In this document: positions 17,845 through 25,071 of the stretch, in pieces
Numbering within the stretch: position 1 is the stretch's first letter
Layout: each line of letters begins with the position of its first letter
Assembly (NCBI GenBank): GCA_015277795.1
Contig: CP063848.1
Coordinates: 2,356,001 to 2,420,000 of the forward strand
Direction: 5' to 3'
Origin: Massilia sp. UMI-21
Lineage (GTDB): Bacteria > Pseudomonadota > Gammaproteobacteria > Burkholderiales > Burkholderiaceae_D
DNA: 64,000 nt
The notes under the pieces: generated by a model
Database searches by the model: none
What the model was told of the DNA's origin: nothing
Seen by the model: the letters and a program-made list of their open reading frames with translations, nothing else
Position numbers and translations under genes: made by a program

Positions 17845-20487
17845 ATGGACATCAATCTCAAGACCCTGATCGGCAAGCTGAACGACACCACGCGCGCCGC
17901 CGCCACGCGCGCCGCCTCGATCTGCGTCGGCCTGGGGCAGTACGAAGTCGAGGTCGAGCACCTGTTCCTGGGCCTGATCGAGCAGCCGGGCAGCGACCTG
18001 TGCGTGATCGCGCAGGCATGCGACATCAGCCTGACGGGCCTGGAAACCGACCTGCGCCACGAGATCGACCGCTTCGCCACCGGCAGCGCCCGCACGCCGG
18101 TGTTCTCGCGCCACCTGCCGCTGCTGTTCGAGCATGCCTGGCTGATCGCCTCGCTGGCGACGCCCGCCGACGGCCAGCCGAACCAGATCCGCAGCGGCCA
18201 CCTGTTGCTGGCGCTGCTGACCGAGCCCTCGCTGTCGCAACTGGCCTTGCGCGCCTCGCCCCTGTTCCGCAAGTTCCCGGTGGACCGCCTGAAGCACGAC
18301 CTGCACAAGCTGACGCGCGGCTCGCAGGAAGCGCAGCCGGCGGCGGTCGAGCAGCTTGAAGCGCCGGGCGACGCCGCGGACGAGATCGCGGCCGGCCCGG
18401 CGCGCGCCACGCCGGCGCTCGACCAGTACACCACCTGCCTGACCCAGCGCGCACGCGACGGCCGGGTCGACCCGGTGATCGGACGCGATCCGGAGATCCG
18501 GCAGGCGATCGACATCCTGATGCGGCGCCGCCAGAACAACCCGATCCTGACCGGCGAGGCGGGCGTCGGCAAGACCGCCGTGGTGGAGGGCCTGGCGCTG
18601 CGCATCGCACGTGGCGACGTGCCCGAGGTCTTGACCGGCGTCGAGATCCATACCCTCGACATGGGCCTGCTGCAGGCCGGGGCCAGCGTCAAGGGCGAGT
18701 TCGAGAATCGCCTGAAGAACGTGATCGACGAGGTGAAGAAGAGCCCGCACGCGATCATCCTGTTCATCGACGAGGCGCACACCATGATCGGCGCCGGCGG
18801 CGCCGCCGGCCAGAACGACGCGGCCAACCTGCTCAAGCCGGCGCTGGCGCGCGGCGAGCTGCGCACCATCGCCGCCACCACCTGGGGCGAATACAAGAAA
18901 TACTTCGAAAAGGATGCCGCGCTGGCGCGCCGCTTCCAGGTGATCAAGGTCGAGGAGCCGGACGAGGCCACCGCCTGCGCCATGCTGCGCGCCATGGCGC
19001 CGCTGATGGAGAGCCATTTCGGGGTGCGCATCTACGACGACGCGGTGAGCGAGGCGGTGCGCCTGTCGCACCGCTACATCAGCGGGCGCCAGCTTCCCGA
19101 CAAGGCGATCAGCGTGCTGGACACCGCCTGCGCCAAGGTCGCGCTGGGCCAGAGCGCCACCCCGGCGGCGCTGGAAGACTGCAGCCGCGGCATCGAGCGC
19201 ATCGACGCCCAGATGGCCGCGCTGCAGCGCGAGGCCAACGCCGGCGCCGGCCACGAAGACAAGCTCCTCGAACTGCGCCAGCGCCGCGGCGCCCTCGACG
19301 ACGAGCGCATCGGCCTGCAGCGGCGCTGGGACGAAGAGCAGAAGCTCGCCGCCGAGATCGGCGAGATGCGCGCCGCGCTCGAGGACGGCCGCACCCAGGA
19401 CGCCGGCGAACTGCGCGTCCGCGTCGACCGGCTGCGGGCCTTGCAGGGCGAGTCGCCGCTGGTGCCGGTACAGGTGGACGGCCACACGGTGGCCGAGATC
19501 GTCGCCAGCTGGACCGGCATTCCGCTCGGCCGCATGGTGAAGGACGAACTGCATACCGTGATCAAGCTGCAGTCGCTGCTGGACGAGCGGATCCTGGGCC
19601 AGTCGCATGCCAGCCAGGCCGTGGCCCAGCGGGTGCGCACCGCGCGCGCCAACCTGGATGACCCGAACAAGCCGAAGGGCGTGTTCCTGTTCGTCGGCAC
19701 CTCGGGCGTGGGCAAGACCGAGACCGCGCTGGCGCTGGCCGACATCCTGTACGGCGGCGAGCGCAAGCTGGTCACCATCAACATGAGCGAATACCAGGAG
19801 GCGCACAGCGTGTCGGGCCTGAAAGGCTCGCCGCCCGGTTACGTGGGCTATGGCGAGGGCGGCGTGCTGACCGAGGCGGTGCGCCGCAATCCCTACAGCG
19901 TGGTGCTGCTGGACGAAGTGGAGAAGGCGCATGCCGACGTGCTCGAGCTGTTCTTCCAGGTCTTCGACAAGGGCGTGCTGGACGATGCGGAGGGTCGCCA
20001 GATCGACTTTCGCAACACCATCATCATCCTGACCTCGAACGTGGGCTCGAGCCAGATGATGCAGGCCTGCCTGAACAAGCCGCTGGACGAGGTCCCGGCC
20101 CCGGACCAGCTGGCGGAACTGATCCGCCCGCAGCTGATGAAGCACCTCAAGCCGGCCTTCCTGGGCCGCTTGAGCGTGGTGCCGTTCTACCCGATTCGCG
20201 ACGAGGTGCTGACCAGGATCATTCGCCTGAAACTGGACCGCATCAGGGCGCGCATCATGGACAACCACCGCGCCCGCTTCGAGTACGACGATGCGCTGGT
20301 GGCGGCGGTGCTCAGCCGCTGCACCGAGGTCGACTCGGGCGCGCGCAACGTCGACAACATCCTGAACGGCACCCTGCTGCCCGAGATCGCCGACAGCGTG
20401 CTGGCGCGGATGGCCGAGGGCGGCGCGATCACCCGGGTCAAGGTGGGCGCGACCAGGGCCGGCAAGTTCAAGTACGCGATCGAGTGA
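17845..20487 (+). CDS. tssH: Type VI secretion sheath-disassembly ATPase TssH (ClpV)
   Basis: 880 residues from the ATG at 17845 (GAGGA upstream); upstream frame extension overlaps tssE and is rejected. Domain order: Clp N-domain (1-150), AAA1 with Walker A GEAGVGKT (237-244), coiled-coil middle domain (about 400-520), AAA2 with Walker A GTSGVGKT (618-625) and NMSEYQEAHSVS. ClpV hexamers extract TssC from contracted sheaths. The VEVEHLFLGLIE stretch in the N-domain matches the ClpV rather than ClpB subfamily. Confidence 0.97.
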   Translation: MDINLKTLIGKLNDTTRAAATRAASICVGLGQYEVEVEHLFLGLIEQPGSDLCVIAQACDISLTGLETDLRHEIDRFATGSARTPVFSRHLPLLFEHAWLIASLATPADGQPNQIRSGHLLLALLTEPSLSQLALRASPLFRKFPVDRLKHDLHKLTRGSQEAQPAAVEQLEAPGDAADEIAAGPARATPALDQYTTCLTQRARDGRVDPVIGRDPEIRQAIDILMRRRQNNPILTGEAGVGKTAVVEGLALRIARGDVPEVLTGVEIHTLDMGLLQAGASVKGEFENRLKNVIDEVKKSPHAIILFIDEAHTMIGAGGAAGQNDAANLLKPALARGELRTIAATTWGEYKKYFEKDAALARRFQVIKVEEPDEATACAMLRAMAPLMESHFGVRIYDDAVSEAVRLSHRYISGRQLPDKAISVLDTACAKVALGQSATPAALEDCSRGIERIDAQMAALQREANAGAGHEDKLLELRQRRGALDDERIGLQRRWDEEQKLAAEIGEMRAALEDGRTQDAGELRVRVDRLRALQGESPLVPVQVDGHTVAEIVASWTGIPLGRMVKDELHTVIKLQSLLDERILGQSHASQAVAQRVRTARANLDDPNKPKGVFLFVGTSGVGKTETALALADILYGGERKLVTINMSEYQEAHSVSGLKGSPPGYVGYGEGGVLTEAVRRNPYSVVLLDEVEKAHADVLELFFQVFDKGVLDDAEGRQIDFRNTIIILTSNVGSSQMMQACLNKPLDEVPAPDQLAELIRPQLMKHLKPAFLGRLSVVPFYPIRDEVLTRIIRLKLDRIRARIMDNHRARFEYDDALVAAVLSRCTEVDSGARNVDNILNGTLLPEIADSVLARMAEGGAITRVKVGATRAGKFKYAIE

Positions 20488-20496
20488 GGAGCACCC

Positions 20497-21513
20497 ATGC
20501 GCGATATCGACATTCAGCTGGACAAGCTGCTGGCCCCGATCAGTGCGGACCGGCCCTGCGGCGACGACCTGGCCTTCTCGCCCGAGTTCGACGCCATCAA
20601 CCGCGCGCGCCAGGCCGACGACCCGTCGATCGAACAGGGCGCCTGGGTCACCACGCTCAAGGAAGCCGACTGGAAGTTCGTGTCCAGGCGCTGCGCGGAG
20701 CTGATCGAGACCCGCAGCAAGGACCTGCAGCTGGCGGTCTGGCTGGCCGAGGCGATGGCCAAGACCGATCGGCTGGCCGGCCTGGCCGGCAGCCTGCGCC
20801 TGCTGGCCGCCCTGTGCGAACGCTACTGGCTCGAAGTCCACCCCTTGCCCGACGAGGATGGCCATGAGCGCCGCATCGGCAACCTGGCCTGGATCGCCGC
20901 CCGCCTGGCGCCGCTGGTGAAAGAAGCGCCGGTGGCCGAAGGAGTCAGCATGATGGCCTGGGAGGCGGCGCGCACCCGCGGTCCGGAGGCGGTGGCGGAG
21001 CTGGAAACGGCGCGCGCCAAATCGACGCCGGCCGCGCGCCAGGCGCTGCTTGATAGCGCGCAGGAATGCCTGGCCGCGCTGGCCGAGCTGGAGCGCGTGG
21101 TCGACGACCGGCTCGGCGCGGACGGGCCGAGTTTCGGCGCCGGCCGCGCGGCGCTGCGCGACTTCGCCGACCTGGTGGCGCCGCCGCCGGCGCGGTCGGC
21201 GCAGGCGGCCCAGGGCGCGGCAGCATCGGGGCCCGCGGTGCCGACGGTGCCGGCATCCGCTGCCCCGACGCGGGTCCGGGTGATGACGCACGAGGGTGAG
21301 CTGCAAAGCCGCGAACAGGCGCTGGCGCAGCTGCGCGGGGTGGCCGAGTTCTTCCGGCGCACCGAGCCGCACAGCCCGGTCGCCTATCTGGCGGAGAAGG
21401 CGGCGCGCTGGGGCGAGCAGCCGCTGCACGCATGGCTGCGCTCGGTCATCAAGGACGATGCCTCGCTGGCGCGGCTGGAGGAGCTGTTGGGAATCGAAAC
21501 GGAAGGGGGTTGA
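20497..21513 (+). CDS. tssA: Type VI secretion cap/initiator protein TssA
   Basis: 338 residues. The N-terminal ImpA_N domain is clear (PISADRPCGDDLAFSPEFDAI and ADWKFVSRRCAEL), followed by an Ala/Pro-rich linker (about 235-255) and a short C-terminal domain ending RSVIKDDASLARLEELLGI. TssA binds the baseplate and organises tail growth; the short C-terminus suggests a baseplate-associated short class rather than the long cap class. Last T6SS gene in this window; its stop codon lies in an inverted repeat. Confidence 0.93.
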   Translation: MRDIDIQLDKLLAPISADRPCGDDLAFSPEFDAINRARQADDPSIEQGAWVTTLKEADWKFVSRRCAELIETRSKDLQLAVWLAEAMAKTDRLAGLAGSLRLLAALCERYWLEVHPLPDEDGHERRIGNLAWIAARLAPLVKEAPVAEGVSMMAWEAARTRGPEAVAELETARAKSTPAARQALLDSAQECLAALAELERVVDDRLGADGPSFGAGRAALRDFADLVAPPPARSAQAAQGAAASGPAVPTVPASAAPTRVRVMTHEGELQSREQALAQLRGVAEFFRRTEPHSPVAYLAEKAARWGEQPLHAWLRSVIKDDASLARLEELLGIETEGG

Positions 21514-21555
21514 AAGAAAATTTCACCAAAGTAACTCGAGTGAAATTTTCTTTCA
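21511..21555. repeat. Perfect 16-base inverted repeat at the tssA stop codon
   Basis: Arms at 21511-21526 and 21540-21555 are perfectly complementary, with a 13-base spacer. The left arm begins with the TGA stop of tssA. Each arm is also a small hairpin (TGAAA-N5-TTTCA). The stem is AT-rich and lacks a following U tract, so it is not a textbook terminator. A related motif overlaps the rhlE stop at 57463-57479. Confidence 0.75.
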
Positions 21556-21559
21556 TGGG

Positions 21560-21585
21560 ACCGGCTGACTACTCAGCCGGTTTTT
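21560..21585 (+). terminator. Rho-independent terminator after tssA
   Basis: ACCGGCTGA-CTAC-TCAGCCGGT (21560-21568 and 21573-21581), a 9-base perfect stem followed by TTTT on the plus strand. The loop contains the TAG stop of the convergent phasin gene. Confidence 0.8.
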
Positions 21586-22144
21586 GCGCGCCCGGCTGGA
21601 CCATCGAGCTGGCCTTGGCGATCTGCGCTTCGACGGTCTGCACCGCCTGGCGCGTGGCCTGGGTCACCTGTTCGTAACCCTTGAAGGCATTGTCGATCGC
21701 GGTCTTGATGATCTCGACGGCGTTCTCCGAGCCCGGCTTGACGTTCTGGGTCACGTCGTAGATCAGCGCCGACAGGGTGCTCTTGGCTTCCGCCACGTGG
21801 GTGTCGGCGGCCTGGCGGAATTCCTGGTGCATCTCGTCGATGATCGACTTGAGCTGCTCACGGTATGCCGCGGCGCCGGCGGCGCCAGGCTGCATGCGCG
21901 CATGCAGGGCCGCGATCGCGGCCTTCGGGTCGCCAGGAGCCGACAGGCCCGCGGCCAGGCCCGCGGCCATTTGCTGGCCGGCGGCGATCGAGCCTTCCAT
22001 CGAGCTCTTTGCTGCATTCATGTTCAGCGCCACCACTTGCTCCACGCCCTTCACCGTCTTGTCGGCAAGGGTGTTGAAGGTTTGCATCTGCAGGTCGAAC
22101 AGGGTCTTGGTCGCGTTGGCGAATTGCTCCGGACTCGTGAACAT
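21569..22144 (-). CDS. Phasin family protein (PHA granule-associated)
   Basis: 191 residues, mostly amphipathic helix without cysteine, starting FTSPEQFANATKTLFDLQMQTFNTLADKT, typical of the PhaP-type phasins of Burkholderiales. Phasins coat polyhydroxyalkanoate granules and set their number and size. GAGGAG precedes the ATG. The gene converges on tssA and has no PHA synthesis gene beside it, which is common for phasin paralogues. Function by family; strong match in style and length. Confidence 0.9.
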   Translation of the reverse strand: MFTSPEQFANATKTLFDLQMQTFNTLADKTVKGVEQVVALNMNAAKSSMEGSIAAGQQMAAGLAAGLSAPGDPKAAIAALHARMQPGAAGAAAYREQLKSIIDEMHQEFRQAADTHVAEAKSTLSALIYDVTQNVKPGSENAVEIIKTAIDNAFKGYEQVTQATRQAVQTVEAQIAKASSMVQPGAQKPAE

Positions 22145-22192
22145 CGGTGTCTCCTCAGTATTGGAATAGATGGGATGCGCCTTGCCACCCCA

Positions 22193-22390
22193 TTATTTAG
22201 CAACAATGAGTTTTTCGCAACGCGCGTCCCGGTAGGGTCCGGCGAATTTTTCCCAACCCGGACCTAGCGGGGTCTGGGAGCAGGCGAGGGCGCCGTTGAG
22301 CTTGCTACGCCACTGGAAATACGGGGCCGGCGCGCCGAGGGCGGCCTGGCTGGCGAGCCCGAGCGCAAGAAGGAAGGCGAGAGGTTTCAT
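22193..22390 (-). CDS. Small secreted protein of unknown function
   Basis: 65 residues: a clear signal peptide (MKPLAFLLALGLASQAALGA, cleavage near residue 20) and a mature part of about 45 residues with two cysteines that could form a disulfide and aromatic residues (YFQWRSKL). I recognise no family. The ribosome site is weak (AGGA very close to the ATG). Credible as a gene because of the signal peptide and cysteine pair, but it could be a chance frame. Confidence 0.55.
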   Translation of the reverse strand: MKPLAFLLALGLASQAALGAPAPYFQWRSKLNGALACSQTPLGPGWEKFAGPYRDARCEKLIVAK

Positions 22391-22434
22391 GTCCTGCCGA
22401 GCTTACCGTACCCTTGCGCCAAGTCAAGCATGTC

Positions 22435-22465
22435 TTGACCTTGCTACTGTGGGAAGGTATATCCT
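22435..22465 (+). promoter_or_regulatory. MerR/CueR-type promoter of cueR
   Basis: TTGACC (22435-22440) and TATCCT (22460-22465) are separated by exactly 19 bases, the stretched spacer typical of MerR-family promoters. The dyad ACCTT...AAGGT (22438-22458) lies in the spacer. The same arrangement precedes copA at 48729. Confidence 0.85.
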
Positions 22466-22492
22466 GCACCTGGATACAACAGGAGACGACAC

Positions 22493-22912
22493 ATGCACGC
22501 AGTTGCAAGGCATCTGAACATCGGCGAGGCGGCCAGCGCCTCCGGCGTCTCGGCCAAGATGATCCGCCATTACGAATCGATCGGGCTCATCGGCGCGGCC
22601 AGGCGCACCGAAGCCGGCTACCGCGTCTACAGCCAGGAAGACGTGCGGGTGCTGCAGTTCGTGCAGCGCGCCCGCGCGCTCGGCTTTTCGCTCGAGCAGA
22701 TCGGCAAGCTCCTGAGCCTGTGGCGGGACCAGGACCGGGCCAGCGCCGACGTGCGCGCCCTGGCGCGCGCCCACATCGCGGAACTGGACAAGAAGATCGC
22801 CGAGATGGAAGCGATGCGCCGCACGCTGGAGGCGCTGGCGGCGTCCTGCCATGGCGATGCGCGCTCGAGCTGCCCGATCCTCGACGACCTGGCGGCTAGC
22901 GGCGCGTCCTAG
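22493..22912 (+). CDS. cueR: Copper-responsive MerR-family regulator CueR
   Basis: 139 residues. N-terminal winged helix with NIGEAASASGVSAKMIRHYESIGL, then the dimerisation helix and a C-terminal metal loop with CHGDARSSCPI, the two cysteines spaced as in CueR for linear Cu(I) binding. It untwists promoters with 19-base spacers when copper is bound. Its own promoter carries such a site. The likely target copA is about 26 kb away. Its stop overlaps the convergent DUF1444 gene by 4 bases. Confidence 0.92.
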   Translation: MHAVARHLNIGEAASASGVSAKMIRHYESIGLIGAARRTEAGYRVYSQEDVRVLQFVQRARALGFSLEQIGKLLSLWRDQDRASADVRALARAHIAELDKKIAEMEAMRRTLEALAASCHGDARSSCPILDDLAASGAS

Positions 22913-24126
22913 GGCTGTGCGGGCAGTGCGATGGCGCGCGCGCGTTCCAGGTCGGGAAAACCGGTGACGCGGTAGCGCTGCGGCCAGGCATCGGGCAGCG
23001 CCTGGATCAGCTGCCCGAAGGCGGCCTGCAGCGCGTCCCAGGACACGATGATCAGTTCCTGCATCTGGTCGCCGTCGAGGTCGACCAGCGCCACGCGGTC
23101 GGTGCGCGGCAGCAGGGCGTCGACGCCGCGCGTCCAGCTGCACATGCTGTACTCGATGTCCCGCGCAGGATCGCGCATCACCTTGTAACTGGCCACGAAG
23201 ACGTCGGTCCCGCTTTTCTCATACAGCGCGTCCAGGGTCTCCTTCTGCGCGGCGTAGTCACCGAACAGGTATTGCCGCCCCAGGCTTTCGAGCCCGCTGC
23301 GCACGGACGCATCGTCCGGCACGTGGGCGACGGCGCGTCCGTTCTCGTAGCGGTACATCAGCGCCGACACCGGCCGCGTCTCGGTGTCGGCGATGCGCCG
23401 GGCCAGCGCCACCATCGCGCGCACGGCCTCGATGTCCTTGCCCGAGGCGAGCAGCAGGGTGCCGCGCGCCGGCACCATCGCCAGCGGATTGGCGCCGGCG
23501 ATGCGATGCGCCAGGTCGGGCAGCAGCAGCCGCGATGAATCGTAGGCGTCGCCCCAGTCGCCCGCGAACACGCCGCGCTCGACCTGGATGAAGCGGTCGA
23601 CCGTGGCGTCGCGCAGGTTGTCCATGGCGGCGGCCAGCGCCTCGTCGCTGGAGACGCCCCATTGCGCCAGCTGGTCGGAGCGGAAGGATTGCATCGACTG
23701 TTCGCTGTCGACCATCAGGGTCAGGATGGTGTCGCTGCTGAAGGGCCGGAACAGGAAGGCCGACGCGGCCTGCGGATCCTTGTCCAGCGCCATCAGGCGC
23801 AGGTATTCGGCCAAGCCGCGTCCGCGCAGCACCGGCATCAGGCGCGCGCGCACATCGGCGAAGCTGGCGGGAAGCTCGCTGCGCTCGATCAGCGACAGCA
23901 CGCGCTCGAGCTGGCGCGCGCGTTCCGGCTTGCCGGCCGCGCAGTATTCGGCGTACAGCGTATGCAGGTTGATGGCATGGCCCCCGTCGGCGCCCAGCAG
24001 CAGCCGGAAACCTTCCTCGTCGAAGCGGACCGCCTCGCCGGGATGGTGGATGGCCAGCTTCTTCAGCAGCAGCGCGGCATAGCCGCGGGGCGAAGGGGGC
24101 CTGCGAAGGAAATCGAAGAGGGACAT
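22909..24126 (-). CDS. DUF1444 family protein
   Basis: 405 residues beginning MSLFDFLRR and ending in the DUF1444 (YtpQ-like) region: RLADTET-type stretches such as ARRIADTETRPVSALMYRYENGR and the LVDLDGDQMQELIIVSW block. No signal peptide or membrane segment. The family is widespread but without a defined activity. It converges on cueR and has no obvious operon partner, so context gives no clue. Confidence 0.75.
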   Translation of the reverse strand: MSLFDFLRRPPSPRGYAALLLKKLAIHHPGEAVRFDEEGFRLLLGADGGHAINLHTLYAEYCAAGKPERARQLERVLSLIERSELPASFADVRARLMPVLRGRGLAEYLRLMALDKDPQAASAFLFRPFSSDTILTLMVDSEQSMQSFRSDQLAQWGVSSDEALAAAMDNLRDATVDRFIQVERGVFAGDWGDAYDSSRLLLPDLAHRIAGANPLAMVPARGTLLLASGKDIEAVRAMVALARRIADTETRPVSALMYRYENGRAVAHVPDDASVRSGLESLGRQYLFGDYAAQKETLDALYEKSGTDVFVASYKVMRDPARDIEYSMCSWTRGVDALLPRTDRVALVDLDGDQMQELIIVSWDALQAAFGQLIQALPDAWPQRYRVTGFPDLERARAIALPAQP

Positions 24127-24171
24127 GGGCGCAGTCTAGGCAGATTCGCCGTGGCTGTCCAAGTGCATGGC

Positions 24172-24215
24172 ATAAAACGCAAAACGCCGTAAGCCTTTTT
24201 CAAAGCTTACGGCGT
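24172..24215 (-). terminator. Rho-independent terminator of the tRNA-Leu cluster
   Basis: Perfect 11-base stem, ACGCCGTAAGC (24184-24194) with GCTTACGGCGT (24205-24215). Read on the minus strand it follows the last tRNA-Leu and is followed by TTTTGCGTTTTATG, a broken U tract. Confidence 0.8.
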
Positions 24216-24242
24216 CTTGCGGGACTTTCGTCCGGTAGAGTT

Positions 24243-24327
24243 TGGTGCCCACGGAGGGACTCGAACCCCCACACCTCGCGGCACATGGACCTGAACCATG
24301 CGCGTCTACCAATTCCGCCACGTGGGC
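24243..24327 (-). tRNA. tRNA-Leu(CAG), copy 4 in transcription order
   Basis: 85 bases including encoded CCA. Cloverleaf with 7-base acceptor GCCCACG/CGTGGGC, a long variable arm typical of tRNA-Leu, and anticodon CAG in the loop TTCAGGT. T arm GGGGGTTCGAGTCCC. Identical in sequence to the three copies upstream. Confidence 0.97.
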
Positions 24328-24383
24328 ATATGTACTGCTGTTACTGCTGTTACTTCTATTACTGCGGATCACTTCCAGTAGAG

Positions 24384-24468
24384 TGGTGCCCACGGAGGGA
24401 CTCGAACCCCCACACCTCGCGGCACATGGACCTGAACCATGCGCGTCTACCAATTCCGCCACGTGGGC
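24384..24468 (-). tRNA. tRNA-Leu(CAG), copy 3
   Basis: Same 85-base sequence as the neighbouring copies, with encoded CCA and anticodon CAG. The 56-base spacer to the next copy contains ACTGC-rich repeats shared with the other spacers. Confidence 0.97.
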
Positions 24469-24529
24469 ATCTGTACTGCGTTTATTTCTATTACTGCGTT
24501 TCTATTACTGCGGATCACTGCCAGTAGAG

Positions 24530-24614
24530 TGGTGCCCACGGAGGGACTCGAACCCCCACACCTCGCGGCACATGGACCTGAACCATGCGCGTCTACCAAT
24601 TCCGCCACGTGGGC
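24530..24614 (-). tRNA. tRNA-Leu(CAG), copy 2
   Basis: Same 85-base sequence, encoded CCA, anticodon CAG. The spacer to copy 3 is 61 bases and carries an internal duplication (TTTCTATTACTGC repeated). Confidence 0.97.
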
Positions 24615-24661
24615 ATCTGTACTGCGTTTACTTCGATTACTGCGGATCACTTCCAGTAGAG

Positions 24662-24746
24662 TGGTGCCCACGGAGGGACTCGAACCCCCACACCTCGCGG
24701 CACATGGACCTGAACCATGCGCGTCTACCAATTCCGCCACGTGGGC
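24662..24746 (-). tRNA. tRNA-Leu(CAG), copy 1 (promoter-proximal)
   Basis: First copy of the array in transcription order. Encoded CCA, anticodon CAG. Upstream on the minus strand a TATTGT -10-like element lies about 20 bases before the gene; I found no convincing -35 for it. Confidence 0.97.
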
Positions 24747-25071
24747 ACTGAACTAACTCTGCTACAATAGCAGGCTTTGTCATTTTTCGCCAGATCAACT
24801 TTCGTTGACCGCAGCGTCGAACGGACTCACCGCTACTGCTTCTCTCCCGCTGCAGCGAGCTGCGTTGCTGAAGAGACCGAGATTATAGCGGATGGATTGC
24901 AAAAGTCAAAAGCCCCACGGCGGGTTTTCCATCGGGATGCTGCGAGCACACTTTGCAGCGCGCGTTAGGCGAATCCGGCGGCTCTCCGTTACACTACGCC
25001 TGTCAAGGTGTCAATCAATCCGGGTGACCGCACCGGCGGTGCCGATTCATTAAGAGAAACAAGAAAACGAT
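24747..25071. other. Intergenic region between divergent tRNA-Leu array and rnr
   Basis: 325 bases. It should hold the promoters of the tRNA array (minus) and of rnr (plus). A TACACT near 24991-24996 could be an rnr -10 but its -35 is weak. A stop (TAA, 25051-25053) in the rnr frame limits how far upstream rnr can start. No other structure was recognised. Confidence 0.5.

Noticed and set aside
17767..21429. Very long minus-strand open frame across tssH and tssA
   Set aside because: Composed of low-complexity Arg/Ala/His/Gln translation typical of antisense codon bias; plus-strand genes are unambiguous.
24136..24740. Repeated minus-strand frames reading MAELVDAHGSGPCAARCGGSS
   Set aside because: This is translation of the tRNA-Leu genes, a known false gene call; the region is four tRNAs.
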